A DNA stretch of 9,220 bases from Candidatus Nitrosopumilus sp. (GTDB lineage Archaea > Thermoproteota > Nitrososphaeria > Nitrososphaerales > Nitrosopumilaceae): positions 1 to 9,220 of the forward strand of contig JAOTSS010000067.1 of the NCBI GenBank assembly GCA_029864805.1, read 5' to 3'. Position numbers and translations under genes: made by a program. Positions 1-6,100 of this stretch are shown one piece after another. Each line of letters starts with the position of its first letter. The stretch's first letter is position 1. Under the pieces are notes generated by a model, which saw only the letters and a program-made list of their open reading frames with translations, did no database searches and was not told the DNA's origin.

Positions 1-726
1 AGGTGATTTGATTCGAGCTTGAGCACGCATGAAAACATTACCGATTAATCCTGTTAGTAAAATATGGTCTGCACGACCATTTTGAATTAGCAGCTTAATT
101 GCCTCCAATCTGTCTGGAACTTTTGAGCCTCCCAGTACAATGACATGCGGTGCTTTGGCAACTGTCATTATTTCATCCAGATTTCTGACCTCCCTTTCAA
201 CAATTCTTCCTGCACATGCAGGTAAAACATGCGGAAATCCTACGATTGACGGATGTGATCTGTGCGCACTTGGAAAGGAATCCAACACGCATAGATCAAA
301 TAAATGTGCAAGACGTTTTACCATTATTGTTTTAGCTGCATTTTCTGGAGTAAACTCATAATTCTCTTCAGCACATAGTCTCAAATTATCTAAAAGTAAA
401 ATTTCTCCGTTCTGTAAATTTTCTATCTCTTTTTGAGCTGCTTGGCCAATTACATCCTCAACATATTTTATCTTTTTATTTAGCAGATGTTCTAATATTT
501 TGACATGTTTATCCATGCCTGTATAATCATTATTTCCCACTCTTCCTTGATGAGATGCAATCACGAGCTTTGTTTTATCTAGAGCCTTAATAGTTTCAAT
601 AGCCTCTTCAATTCGTTTAGTTCCAGAAATCTCCATAGTATTCAAATCAATTGGGCAATTCATATCAACTCTTAAAAAAACTGTCTTGCCCTCAAGAGAA
701 AAATCATCTAATGTAAGTACCTTCAT
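1..726 (-). CDS. pgk: Phosphoglycerate kinase, archaeal type (partial: C-terminal part beyond left edge)
   Basis: This enzyme interconverts 3-phosphoglycerate and 1,3-bisphosphoglycerate with ATP/ADP. In an autotrophic archaeon it would run mainly in the gluconeogenic direction, in the cytoplasm. The reading frame is open from ATG at 726 to position 1, giving 242 residues, roughly the first 60% of a usual protein of about 410. Visible motifs are FLRVDMNCPID (17-27), the substrate loop SHQGR (58-62), LLLDNLRLCAEE (110-121), DSFPSAHRSHPS (149-160) and the start of the C-terminal domain with LGGSKV (198-203). The SHQGR and AHRSHPS forms match archaeal rather than bacterial PGKs. The N-terminal 3-phosphoglycerate domain is complete, and most of the nucleotide-binding domain is outside the window. 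It follows glmS on the same strand, 182 bp downstream, with a T-rich tract between them, so separate transcription is likely. The start is supported by the usual short N-terminus before the FLRVD strand. Confidence 0.95.
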   Translation of the reverse strand, partial: MKVLTLDDFSLEGKTVFLRVDMNCPIDLNTMEISGTKRIEEAIETIKALDKTKLVIASHQGRVGNNDYTGMDKHVKILEHLLNKKIKYVEDVIGQAAQKEIENLQNGEILLLDNLRLCAEENYEFTPENAAKTIMVKRLAHLFDLCVLDSFPSAHRSHPSIVGFPHVLPACAGRIVEREVRNLDEIMTVAKAPHVIVLGGSKVPDRLEAIKLLIQNGRADHILLTGLIGNVFMRAQARIKSP

Positions 727-741
727 AATTTTTATGAGATA

Positions 742-746
742 CACCT
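742..746 (-). promoter_or_regulatory. Possible Shine-Dalgarno site for pgk (AGGTG)
   Basis: On the minus strand the leader reads AGGTG, which could pair with the 3' end of archaeal 16S rRNA. The spacer to the ATG at 726 is about 15 nt, longer than usual. It is nevertheless the clearest SD-like motif I noticed before any start in the window. The other genes look leaderless or SD-less. It could be chance. Confidence 0.3.
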
Positions 747-830
747 GGTTAAATTCTTTAAGATAGTCAAAAATAATTTGTAAAATATATCAGAAGTAAA
801 AATAGTAAAATAGGCTGAAGTCTAAATTAC

Positions 831-848
831 AAGAAAATAGAAAAAATT
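831..848 (-). terminator. T-rich tract downstream of glmS
   Basis: Read on the minus strand this is a T-dominated run with a TTTTTT and a TTTT block, about 60 nt past the glmS stop and about 100 nt before pgk. Archaeal RNA polymerase terminates at oligo-T tracts without needing a hairpin, so this is a plausible end of the glmS transcript. It is a weak call because the surrounding DNA is AT-rich. Confidence 0.4.
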
Positions 849-908
849 GACTTTCACCATATGTATCGCCATAGAATGCCACACATTAAGTTTTTACAAA
901 CAACATTA

Positions 909-2669
909 TCATTTCACAGTAACTGATTTTGCAAGATTTTTTGGATAATCAGGATCAATTCCCTTCTCCACAGCAAGATAATATGCAATTAGTTGTAAAG
1001 GAACTATTTCAATTAATGGGTAGAAATTCTCATGAATAGTTGGAATTTGAATCCAATAATCATAATTAGGATCAGGCTTATTTGAAACACCTATCACTTT
1101 TGCGTTACGGGATTTTATTTCATTTACAGTAGACACATTATCTACGTATGACTCATCATCGGGATTAATTACGAGGACATATGTTGATTCATCCATAAGT
1201 GCAAGCGGTCCATGTTTAAGTTCACCTCCTGCGATTCCCTCTGCATGAACATACGTTATCTCTTTAATTTTTAATGCAGCTTCTTTTGCAATTGGATAAT
1301 GTATACCTCGACCTATGACAAAGAGATTTTCGATATTTTTGATTGATTTTGCCAATTCTTGAATTTTAGACGTATTTGATAAAATCTCAGTGTATGTGTT
1401 AGAAATAGTCTCAAAATCAACAGCAATACAACCGTCACATAATTTATCTACAATTTTATATAAAATTGCCATTTGTGAAGTGAAGCTTTTTGTTGCAGCA
1501 ACACCAATTTCAGGACCACAGTTAAGTCCAATTGAAAAAATAGATTCACGTGCAAGTGACGAGTTCTCAGAGTTAATCATTGAGATTATTTTGGCATTCT
1601 TCTTCTTACCTATTGAAACAGATTCAAGCACATCAGCACTTTCCCCACTTTGAGAGATTGCAAAAAGAGTAGAATTTGGAATAAGATATTGAGAAGAATA
1701 TTTCATCTCACTAGCCATGACATGCTCGACTTTTTTTCCTGCAAACCGTGAAAAAAGATATTTTGCAATAACTGCTATGTTATAGCTTGTTCCACTACCT
1801 GTAACATACACATAATCTGAATTTCGAATTACATCTACAATTTTATCAAGTTTCTCATCATCATTTCCAGCTACACGAATAGTGTCAGGTTGTTCAAAAA
1901 TTTCTTTTTCAGTAAAAAATTTGTGTGATTCTTTGGTGACATTTTTGTAATTTTTTGGTATCGTTTTTATGACAAATTGTGCAACATTTCCGTTAAAATT
2001 AAAAATTTTATGGTCATTGTCTTTGATAATTACAAATTGATTATTTTCAAGATATATTGCAGATGAAATAGTGTCAGGCAATCCAACCACATCACTTGTC
2101 AATAACAAGTTATTGCTGCCAATACCCAAGATTAAGGGTTCATGATTTTTGACACCTACCAATTCACCTGTTTTAAAAAGTGCTACGAATGCATAATGGC
2201 CTTTTAATTTTTGCACTGTGTCCATTATTGTTTTTTTTATATCATGTGATTTTTCAAAGTTAACTTGTAAAAGATTTGGTATCACTTCAGTATCAGTAGT
2301 ACTTTTGAAAATAACGCCATCGTTTTTTTCCAAATCTTTTCTTAATTCAACATAGTTTTCAATTATTCCGTTATGTACAACACCAATAGAATTAGTATTG
2401 CACATGTGTGGATGTGCATTTTCCGTTGTTACTTTACCATGAGTGGCCCATCTAGTATGACCAATACCAACATGGCCAGGCAATTTATCCATATGTTGTG
2501 CATTATTCACAACATCAACTTTTCCAACTCCTTTTTTAACCGAAATATCAGATTCATTTTTGATTGCCACACCTACACTGTCATAACCACGATACTCCAT
2601 TTTCTTTAATGATTCAACCAAAGTTGAACCAATATCACGATCACTAGATAACCCTAAAATTGAACACAT
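909..2669 (-). CDS. glmS: Glutamine--fructose-6-phosphate aminotransferase (isomerizing)
   Basis: GlmS makes glucosamine-6-phosphate from fructose-6-phosphate and glutamine, the first committed step to UDP-GlcNAc and other amino sugars. The 586-residue length is close to the usual length of about 600, and all domains are present. The N-terminal class-II glutaminase domain (about 2-220) has the nucleophile Cys2 directly after the initiator Met, EYRGYDS (25-31), HTRWATHG (71-78), HNGIIENY (99-106) and the TDTEVI stretch (125-130). The first SIS domain (about 280-410) has TGSGTSYN (290-297), SQSGESADV (339-347) and the GPEIGVAATKS loop (385-395). The second SIS domain (about 445-575) has GRGIHYPIAKEAALKIKE (453-470), the HAEG and GELKHGP elements (475-488) and the C-terminal NLAKSVTV tail. 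The start is fixed by the need for Cys at position 2. It is divergent from the nucleotidyltransferase gene, which probably acts later in sugar activation. No glmS ribozyme is seen or expected in archaea. Confidence 0.97.
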   Translation of the reverse strand: MCSILGLSSDRDIGSTLVESLKKMEYRGYDSVGVAIKNESDISVKKGVGKVDVVNNAQHMDKLPGHVGIGHTRWATHGKVTTENAHPHMCNTNSIGVVHNGIIENYVELRKDLEKNDGVIFKSTTDTEVIPNLLQVNFEKSHDIKKTIMDTVQKLKGHYAFVALFKTGELVGVKNHEPLILGIGSNNLLLTSDVVGLPDTISSAIYLENNQFVIIKDNDHKIFNFNGNVAQFVIKTIPKNYKNVTKESHKFFTEKEIFEQPDTIRVAGNDDEKLDKIVDVIRNSDYVYVTGSGTSYNIAVIAKYLFSRFAGKKVEHVMASEMKYSSQYLIPNSTLFAISQSGESADVLESVSIGKKKNAKIISMINSENSSLARESIFSIGLNCGPEIGVAATKSFTSQMAILYKIVDKLCDGCIAVDFETISNTYTEILSNTSKIQELAKSIKNIENLFVIGRGIHYPIAKEAALKIKEITYVHAEGIAGGELKHGPLALMDESTYVLVINPDDESYVDNVSTVNEIKSRNAKVIGVSNKPDPNYDYWIQIPTIHENFYPLIEIVPLQLIAYYLAVEKGIDPDYPKNLAKSVTVK

Positions 2670-2708
2670 TACGCTATCATTGAGATCAATAAATATGAAG
2701 GTTAATAA

Positions 2709-2718
2709 ATTTATAATT
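2709..2718 (-). promoter_or_regulatory. TATA-like box for glmS
   Basis: On the minus strand TTATAAATTT lies about 40-50 bp upstream of the glmS ATG. With the usual archaeal spacing of about 25 bp to the start site, it would give a short leader of roughly 15-20 nt. It is placed by resemblance and position only; other AT-rich matches exist nearby. Confidence 0.35.
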
Positions 2719-2839
2719 CAAATAACAAGTTACTCAGGCTAAATTTGAAAAAATTATAACATAATTTCTAATAATTAATTTCCTTATCAAGCAGAATCCC
2801 AACAATAGATCACATAACAGTTCAAAAAATGGATATCGG

Positions 2840-2848
2840 TATAAATTA
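2840..2848 (+). promoter_or_regulatory. TATA-like box for the nucleotidyltransferase gene
   Basis: TATAAATTA begins 48 bp before the GTG start at 2888, so transcription would begin near 2868-2872 with a leader under about 20 nt. With the glmS box on the other strand it makes a compact divergent promoter region (2670-2887). This is an inference from motif and spacing. Confidence 0.4.
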
Positions 2849-2887
2849 GATAAACAATCATAAAGATGTCAAGAAAAAGCCTACAAT

Positions 2888-3589
2888 GTGAAAGCAGTAA
2901 TTTTAACTGGAGGATTAGGAACAAGACTACAACCGTATACATTGTTTGTTCCAAAGCCAATGCTTCCTCTTGGTGACAGACCATTGTTAGAACACACAAT
3001 CAATTGGCTGAAAAAAAACAACATTAAATCAGTTGTATTATGTGTAAGTTATTTACGAAGAAATATTCAAGATTATTTTCAAGATGGAAAAGATTTTGGA
3101 GTAAGTATAGAATACGCGATTTCAGATAAACCATTAGCAACAGCAGGACAACTTAAAACTGCAGAAAAATTCATCGATGATACTTTTGTATGCATGTACG
3201 GGGATTCAATTTTTGATTTTTCATTAAAAGATATGATCAAAAAACATGAAAAAAACAAAGCATTTCTCACCATGTGTCTATATGAATACAAATCTCGCTT
3301 ACCATACGGTGTAATTGATACTGATAAAAAAGACATCATTACTGCATGGAGAGAGAAACCAGAAATCACATCAAATATCAATACCGGTTGTTACGTTATG
3401 GAACCAGGCGTATTCCCTCTAATTCCAAACAACATACCATATGGAATGGATAAAGTGGTAGAGAAAGCAATGGTAAAAAAGAAAAAATTGAGCAGTTTTT
3501 CTATCAAAAAAGGATTCACAGATGTCGGAGACATGGAATCATATGAAAAAGCGTATAAAGAATTTAAGAAAAAATTAGGAAAAATTTAA
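2888..3589 (+). CDS. Sugar-phosphate nucleotidyltransferase (NDP-sugar pyrophosphorylase, catalytic domain only)
   Basis: This 233-residue protein joins a sugar-1-phosphate to an NTP, releasing pyrophosphate and an NDP-sugar. The single nucleotidyltransferase fold covers the whole chain. It has the N-terminal strand and loop GGLGTRL (8-14), KPMLPL (23-28) with the phosphate-contacting lysine, LATAGQL (83-89, usually L-G-T-A), YGD with a putative metal aspartate at 106, REKP (155-158), NTGCYVM (165-171) and a second putative metal aspartate at 212 in FTDVGD. It resembles archaeal mannose-1-phosphate guanylyltransferase and glucose-1-phosphate thymidylyl/uridylyltransferase homologues. It lacks the C-terminal left-handed beta-helix of GlmU-like proteins, so it cannot be an acetylating bifunctional enzyme. 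The sugar and base cannot be read from sequence. The start is GTG: the conserved MKAVILTGG begins exactly there and the upstream frame reaches a stop at 2861-2863. It is divergent from glmS, consistent with a role in surface-sugar supply. Confidence 0.9.
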   Translation: MKAVILTGGLGTRLQPYTLFVPKPMLPLGDRPLLEHTINWLKKNNIKSVVLCVSYLRRNIQDYFQDGKDFGVSIEYAISDKPLATAGQLKTAEKFIDDTFVCMYGDSIFDFSLKDMIKKHEKNKAFLTMCLYEYKSRLPYGVIDTDKKDIITAWREKPEITSNINTGCYVMEPGVFPLIPNNIPYGMDKVVEKAMVKKKKLSSFSIKKGFTDVGDMESYEKAYKEFKKKLGKI

Positions 3590-3612
3590 ACAGTTAATTC
3601 GCATGTTAAAAG

Positions 3613-3633
3613 AAATCATAGAAGATATGATTT
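3613..3633 (+). terminator. Hairpin-forming inverted repeat after the nucleotidyltransferase gene
   Basis: AAATCATA, a 5-nt loop GAAGA, then TATGATTT form a perfect 8-bp stem 24 nt after the stop codon, followed by one further T. The layout resembles a 3'-end hairpin. Archaeal termination usually depends on T tracts alone and the stem is AT-rich, so a role as an RNA 3'-end stabiliser or an operator dyad before the next gene is equally possible. Confidence 0.35.
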
Positions 3634-3662
3634 TAATCCAATCTAGAGTATTAAATATTAAA

Positions 3663-3674
3663 TTTTTATTAAAC
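3663..3674 (+). promoter_or_regulatory. TATA-like region for the FBP aldolase/phosphatase gene
   Basis: A very AT-rich block (3650-3674) ends in TTTTTATTAAAC, about 50-60 bp before the ATG at 3723. Transcription starting about 25 bp downstream would leave a leader of roughly 25 nt with at most a weak GGT motif at 3704-3706. The exact box cannot be fixed by eye. Confidence 0.3.
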
Positions 3675-3722
3675 ATATCCAAAATAATGAACACATAAAT
3701 CAAGGTAACAAAAAACACAACT

Positions 3723-4877
3723 ATGAAAATTACAGTTTCAGTTATCAAAGCCGACGTTGGCGGAATCGGAGGTCATACAAGACCAAGTGACGCATTGATT
3801 CAAGCAGTCAGAGACACAGTAAACAATTCAAAACATTTGCTCATCGATCATTACATCGGGTATTGCGGAGACGATGTTCACATCGTCATGTCTCACACTC
3901 ATGGAATGAACAACGAACAGATTCACAAGATGGCTTGGGATGCATTCATGGCAGGAACCAAAGTTGCACAAGAGGAAGGACTGTATGGTGCAGGACAAGA
4001 CTTGCTAAAAGATTCTTTTTCAGGAAATATCAAAGGAATGGGTCCAGGAGTCGCAGAAATGGAATTCGAGGAAAGAAAAAACGAGGCATTTACGGTTTTT
4101 GCAGCAGACAAAACTGAGCCAGGGGCATTTAACTATCCAATTTACAGAATGTTTGTAGACGCACTAAGCAATACAGGATTAATCGTAAACAGAAATCTTG
4201 CAGACGGTGTAATCATGAACATCATGGATGTAGAGCAAGGCAAAGTTGCAAGGCTAGAACTGTGGCAAGACAAACCAACAATAGAGGCCGCATTGATGTA
4301 TCCAGGAAGATACGTTGTAGATACAGTCACCACCAAAGAAGGCGAGCCAATTCTTGCAGCATCAACTGACAGACTACACAACATTGCAGGAACATATGTT
4401 GGAAAAGATGATCCAATTCTACTAGTCAGAACACAAAAATTATTCCCAGCAACAGAAGAGGTTGGCAGTGTCTTTAACAATCCGCATTACGTTGCAGGGA
4501 ATACAAGAGGCAGTCACAACATGCCATTAATGCCAGTAAAACTAAACTCTGCGGCAACAATCAATTTCTGCATTCCAATTGTGGAATCGCTCGTATTTAG
4601 CATGCACAATGGAAAGTTTACAGGTCCATTTGACGGATTCTCGACCCCGGACTGGGATTACATCAGGGAGATTGCAACCAAAAAGGCAATTTCAATTCGA
4701 AGTCAGGGATTCATCCATCCAGCCACACTTGTTCCATCCGAACTAGAGTATGCGGAAGGATACAAAGCAAGAATGGCAGTTCTCGAAGAGAAAATGAAAC
4801 CGATAGACGGTGGTGATGGTGTAAATGCATCCAATAGCGGCGGCGAAAAGAAAGAAAACTACGAAGATCCAGATTAG
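3723..4877 (+). CDS. fbp: Bifunctional fructose-1,6-bisphosphate aldolase/phosphatase (class V FBPase)
   Basis: This enzyme condenses dihydroxyacetone phosphate and glyceraldehyde-3-phosphate to fructose-1,6-bisphosphate and then dephosphorylates it in the same active site. That gives fructose-6-phosphate and makes gluconeogenesis one-way. The 384-residue length fits the family. Visible signatures are D11 and H18 in the ADVGGIGGHTRPSD stretch (10-23), the metal-binding pair D50-D51 in YCGDD (47-51), Q92 and D129 in AADKTEPGAFN (127-137), and GTYVGKDDP (223-231). In the last, Y225 and K228 keep the Tyr-x-x-Lys spacing of the catalytic Tyr/Schiff-base Lys known from Sulfolobus and Thermoproteus enzymes, and D229-D230 are further metal ligands. 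The last 25 or so residues are Gly/Asn/Glu/Lys/Asp-rich and probably disordered. The gene uses visibly more G/C-ending codons than its neighbours, as often seen for highly expressed genes. The start is supported by the conserved short N-terminus and an in-frame stop at 3696. Its product is the substrate of GlmS. Confidence 0.97.
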   Translation: MKITVSVIKADVGGIGGHTRPSDALIQAVRDTVNNSKHLLIDHYIGYCGDDVHIVMSHTHGMNNEQIHKMAWDAFMAGTKVAQEEGLYGAGQDLLKDSFSGNIKGMGPGVAEMEFEERKNEAFTVFAADKTEPGAFNYPIYRMFVDALSNTGLIVNRNLADGVIMNIMDVEQGKVARLELWQDKPTIEAALMYPGRYVVDTVTTKEGEPILAASTDRLHNIAGTYVGKDDPILLVRTQKLFPATEEVGSVFNNPHYVAGNTRGSHNMPLMPVKLNSAATINFCIPIVESLVFSMHNGKFTGPFDGFSTPDWDYIREIATKKAISIRSQGFIHPATLVPSELEYAEGYKARMAVLEEKMKPIDGGDGVNASNSGGEKKENYEDPD

Positions 4878-4944
4878 AGGAAAAGAGAAATTTTCAGAGA
4901 TTATAGAAATAGTTAAAAGAAATTATCGCTCAAAATAGATTAAC

Positions 4945-5355
4945 ATGAAGGATTTGCAAAAAATCTTTGATTGGAAGACGTATATCTTTACAGCATTAGC
5001 AGTAATTTCGTTTTCGAATTTCATAGTTGTGTTATTTGGACAAACCATACCAGGGATATTCATAACATTTTTTAAAATAGCAGGTGAATATGTGATTTTA
5101 GGAGCCGTATGTGTTTTTGCACTTACTTGGCTTCTCAAAGCAAACCCCCACAATCGACCCAAAGAGTATTCAATAATAATCTTTGACGTTTTTGGAAAAA
5201 AAAGTCAAATAAAGGACATCAGAACAGAATTCAAAACATTGGATGTTGCATGGAGTTTTATGAAACAATATAAAAAATCATATCAACTATACAACTTTGC
5301 ATTAGTTTCAGATTCATTAAAATCAGATAAACCAACAATTGTCAGATACGTCTAA
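4945..5355 (+). CDS. Hypothetical two-helix membrane protein
   Basis: I do not recognise a family for this 136-residue protein. It has a short basic N-terminus, a first hydrophobic helix at about 13-31, a second hydrophobic stretch somewhere within 36-65, and a soluble C-terminal domain (about 66-136). Basic residues lie before helix 1 (K2, K6, K11) and after helix 2 (K66, R71, K73), so the positive-inside rule predicts a hairpin with both ends in the cytoplasm. The C-terminal domain is mixed charged/aromatic, with SIIIFDVFGKK (76-86) and a helix rich in K and Y (about 97-117). It has no Cys/His metal motif or nucleotide loop. It starts 67 bp after the aldolase/phosphatase gene on the same strand and could be cotranscribed. 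It is probably a real gene: the ATG is followed by a coherent transmembrane-plus-soluble protein and codon use matches the neighbours. It may be restricted to this lineage. Confidence 0.75.
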   Translation: MKDLQKIFDWKTYIFTALAVISFSNFIVVLFGQTIPGIFITFFKIAGEYVILGAVCVFALTWLLKANPHNRPKEYSIIIFDVFGKKSQIKDIRTEFKTLDVAWSFMKQYKKSYQLYNFALVSDSLKSDKPTIVRYV

Positions 5356-5534
5356 TTTTAAACTAGAAACTTTCAAATTAAAAAAAGTCCAATTCAAAAC
5401 ATGAAGAAATATGTAAAATGATGAATGTCAGAATCAGTTTTTTACTATAAACAAAATTTTAAAAAAATCCAATCAGATACATTTGCAATATAGATCAAAT
5501 TAAGAAACTCCAACAGCAAGTATTTTACCATGTT

Positions 5535-5768
5535 ATGAGGAACAACATTACGTTGAAAATTAGAATCTCAGATAACAAGGAAATGATTCGCATATACCAT
5601 TCACCACACGAGGTAATAGTAAGACCAAAAGCAAAAAAAGTTGAAATACATGATGTAAATGGGACACGGATTGAAACGTATGAATTAGTTGAAAAAAAAT
5701 TATCATGGTTGGAAGATAAGGAGATAGATACAGCAGAAATTATGCTAGATTTGAAGGTAAAAAGATAA
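5535..5768 (+). CDS. Small hypothetical charged protein (77 residues)
   Basis: I do not recognise this protein. It is rich in Lys/Glu/Ile/Arg/Asp, with no cysteine, no signal peptide and no membrane segment. Alternating hydrophobic and polar residues in ITLKIRIS (5-12), EVIVRPK (26-32), KVEIHDVNG (35-43) and the C-terminal IMLDLKVKR (69-77) suggest a small beta-rich fold, with one likely helix around 50-60 (LVEKKLSWLED). The HDVNG turn looks like a tight beta-hairpin. It is flanked by 179 bp upstream and 332 bp downstream without genes, so it is probably its own transcript. The ATG at 5535 is the first in-frame start I used; another ATG at 5530 is out of frame and stops after two codons. The amino-acid pattern looks like a genuine protein, but with no recognised homologue it remains less certain than its neighbours. 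Confidence 0.6.
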   Translation: MRNNITLKIRISDNKEMIRIYHSPHEVIVRPKAKKVEIHDVNGTRIETYELVEKKLSWLEDKEIDTAEIMLDLKVKR

Positions 5769-5827
5769 AATAAAAAATAGATATTGCAGTGTTATTAATT
5801 GATAAAATAAATGAAAGAAATTAAAAT

Positions 5828-5841
5828 ATCCAATTTTGGAT
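5828..5841. repeat. Inverted repeat ATCCAA-TT-TTGGAT
   Basis: This is a perfect 6-bp dyad with a 2-bp centre, 60 bp after the stop of the 77-residue gene. It contains the only G/C clusters in a very AT-rich stretch, which makes it stand out. It could be an operator-like site or a small RNA hairpin; function is unknown. Confidence 0.4.
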
Positions 5842-5863
5842 GTAAATATTAAATCTTAGATAA

Positions 5864-5877
5864 TTAAATTGGTTTAA
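5864..5877. repeat. Inverted repeat TTAAA-TTGG-TTTAA
   Basis: This is a perfect 5-bp dyad around TTGG, with its centre 36 bp from the centre of the dyad at 5828-5841. In DNA this AT-rich such a dyad may be chance. Confidence 0.25.
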
Positions 5878-6052
5878 CTTCTTGGAAAATGTACTCAAAA
5901 CATATTTTTCCATTCAAGGATTTCCGAAATTGTGATCATTTTAAATTTTTAGACCTGTAATAATATCATTTCAAAAAAACAAGATATAATTTTTAAATTT
6001 GTATGTATTATCATGTAAATACACATCAAAATTTAATCAAAAAGGATGTCAA

Positions 6053-6079
6053 GATATATCTAAATTCAGATTTTTATTC
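6053..6079 (+). promoter_or_regulatory. Candidate core promoter of the DNA ligase gene
   Basis: GATATATC (6053-6060) and a second box TTTTTATTC (about 6071-6079) lie 22-48 bp before the ATG at 6101. The first would give a leader of about 15 nt, the second a leaderless mRNA. I saw no SD-like motif between them and the ATG. Confidence 0.3.
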
Positions 6080-6100
6080 AGGATTAGGTAAAGAATTAGA

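Larger units (their letters stand above)
5769..6100. other. Gene-free AT-rich stretch upstream of the DNA ligase
   Basis: This is 332 bp without a supportable reading frame on either strand. It holds two short dyads (5828-5841 and 5864-5877), several T- and A-runs (for example 5990-6000), and TATA-like candidates near the ligase start (GATATATC at 6053-6060 and TTTTTATTC at about 6071-6079). I see no tRNA, no clear C/D-box pair and no riboswitch. It most likely holds the 3' end of the small upstream gene and the ligase promoter. Confidence 0.6.

Noticed and set aside
140..361. Open frame of 73 codons on the plus strand
   Set aside because: It lies antisense inside the phosphoglycerate kinase gene, whose minus-strand frame carries clear family motifs.
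861..926. Small plus-strand frame starting at ATG 861 in the slightly GC-richer patch
   Set aside because: It is about 21 codons and runs antisense into the end of glmS. No supporting signal.
2670..2887. Riboswitch or glmS ribozyme in the glmS leader
   Set aside because: The ribozyme is known from bacteria. The leader here is short and AT-rich, with no conserved core visible.
2866..2973. Short plus-strand frame starting at ATG 2866 and overlapping the nucleotidyltransferase
   Set aside because: It is 35 codons in another frame. The GTG at 2888 begins the conserved N-terminus exactly, and the overlap is best explained by chance.
2787..2999. Minus-strand open frame across the divergent promoter
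   Set aside because: It overlaps the start of the nucleotidyltransferase and would run through its conserved N-terminus. Its composition is not protein-like.
3863..4117. 84-codon frame inside the aldolase/phosphatase gene
   Set aside because: It is a shifted frame within a gene that has all catalytic residues. No motif of its own.
5418..5424. ATGATGA resembling a C box of a C/D guide RNA
   Set aside because: No D box (CTGA) follows on the plus strand before 5535, so no C/D pair can be formed.
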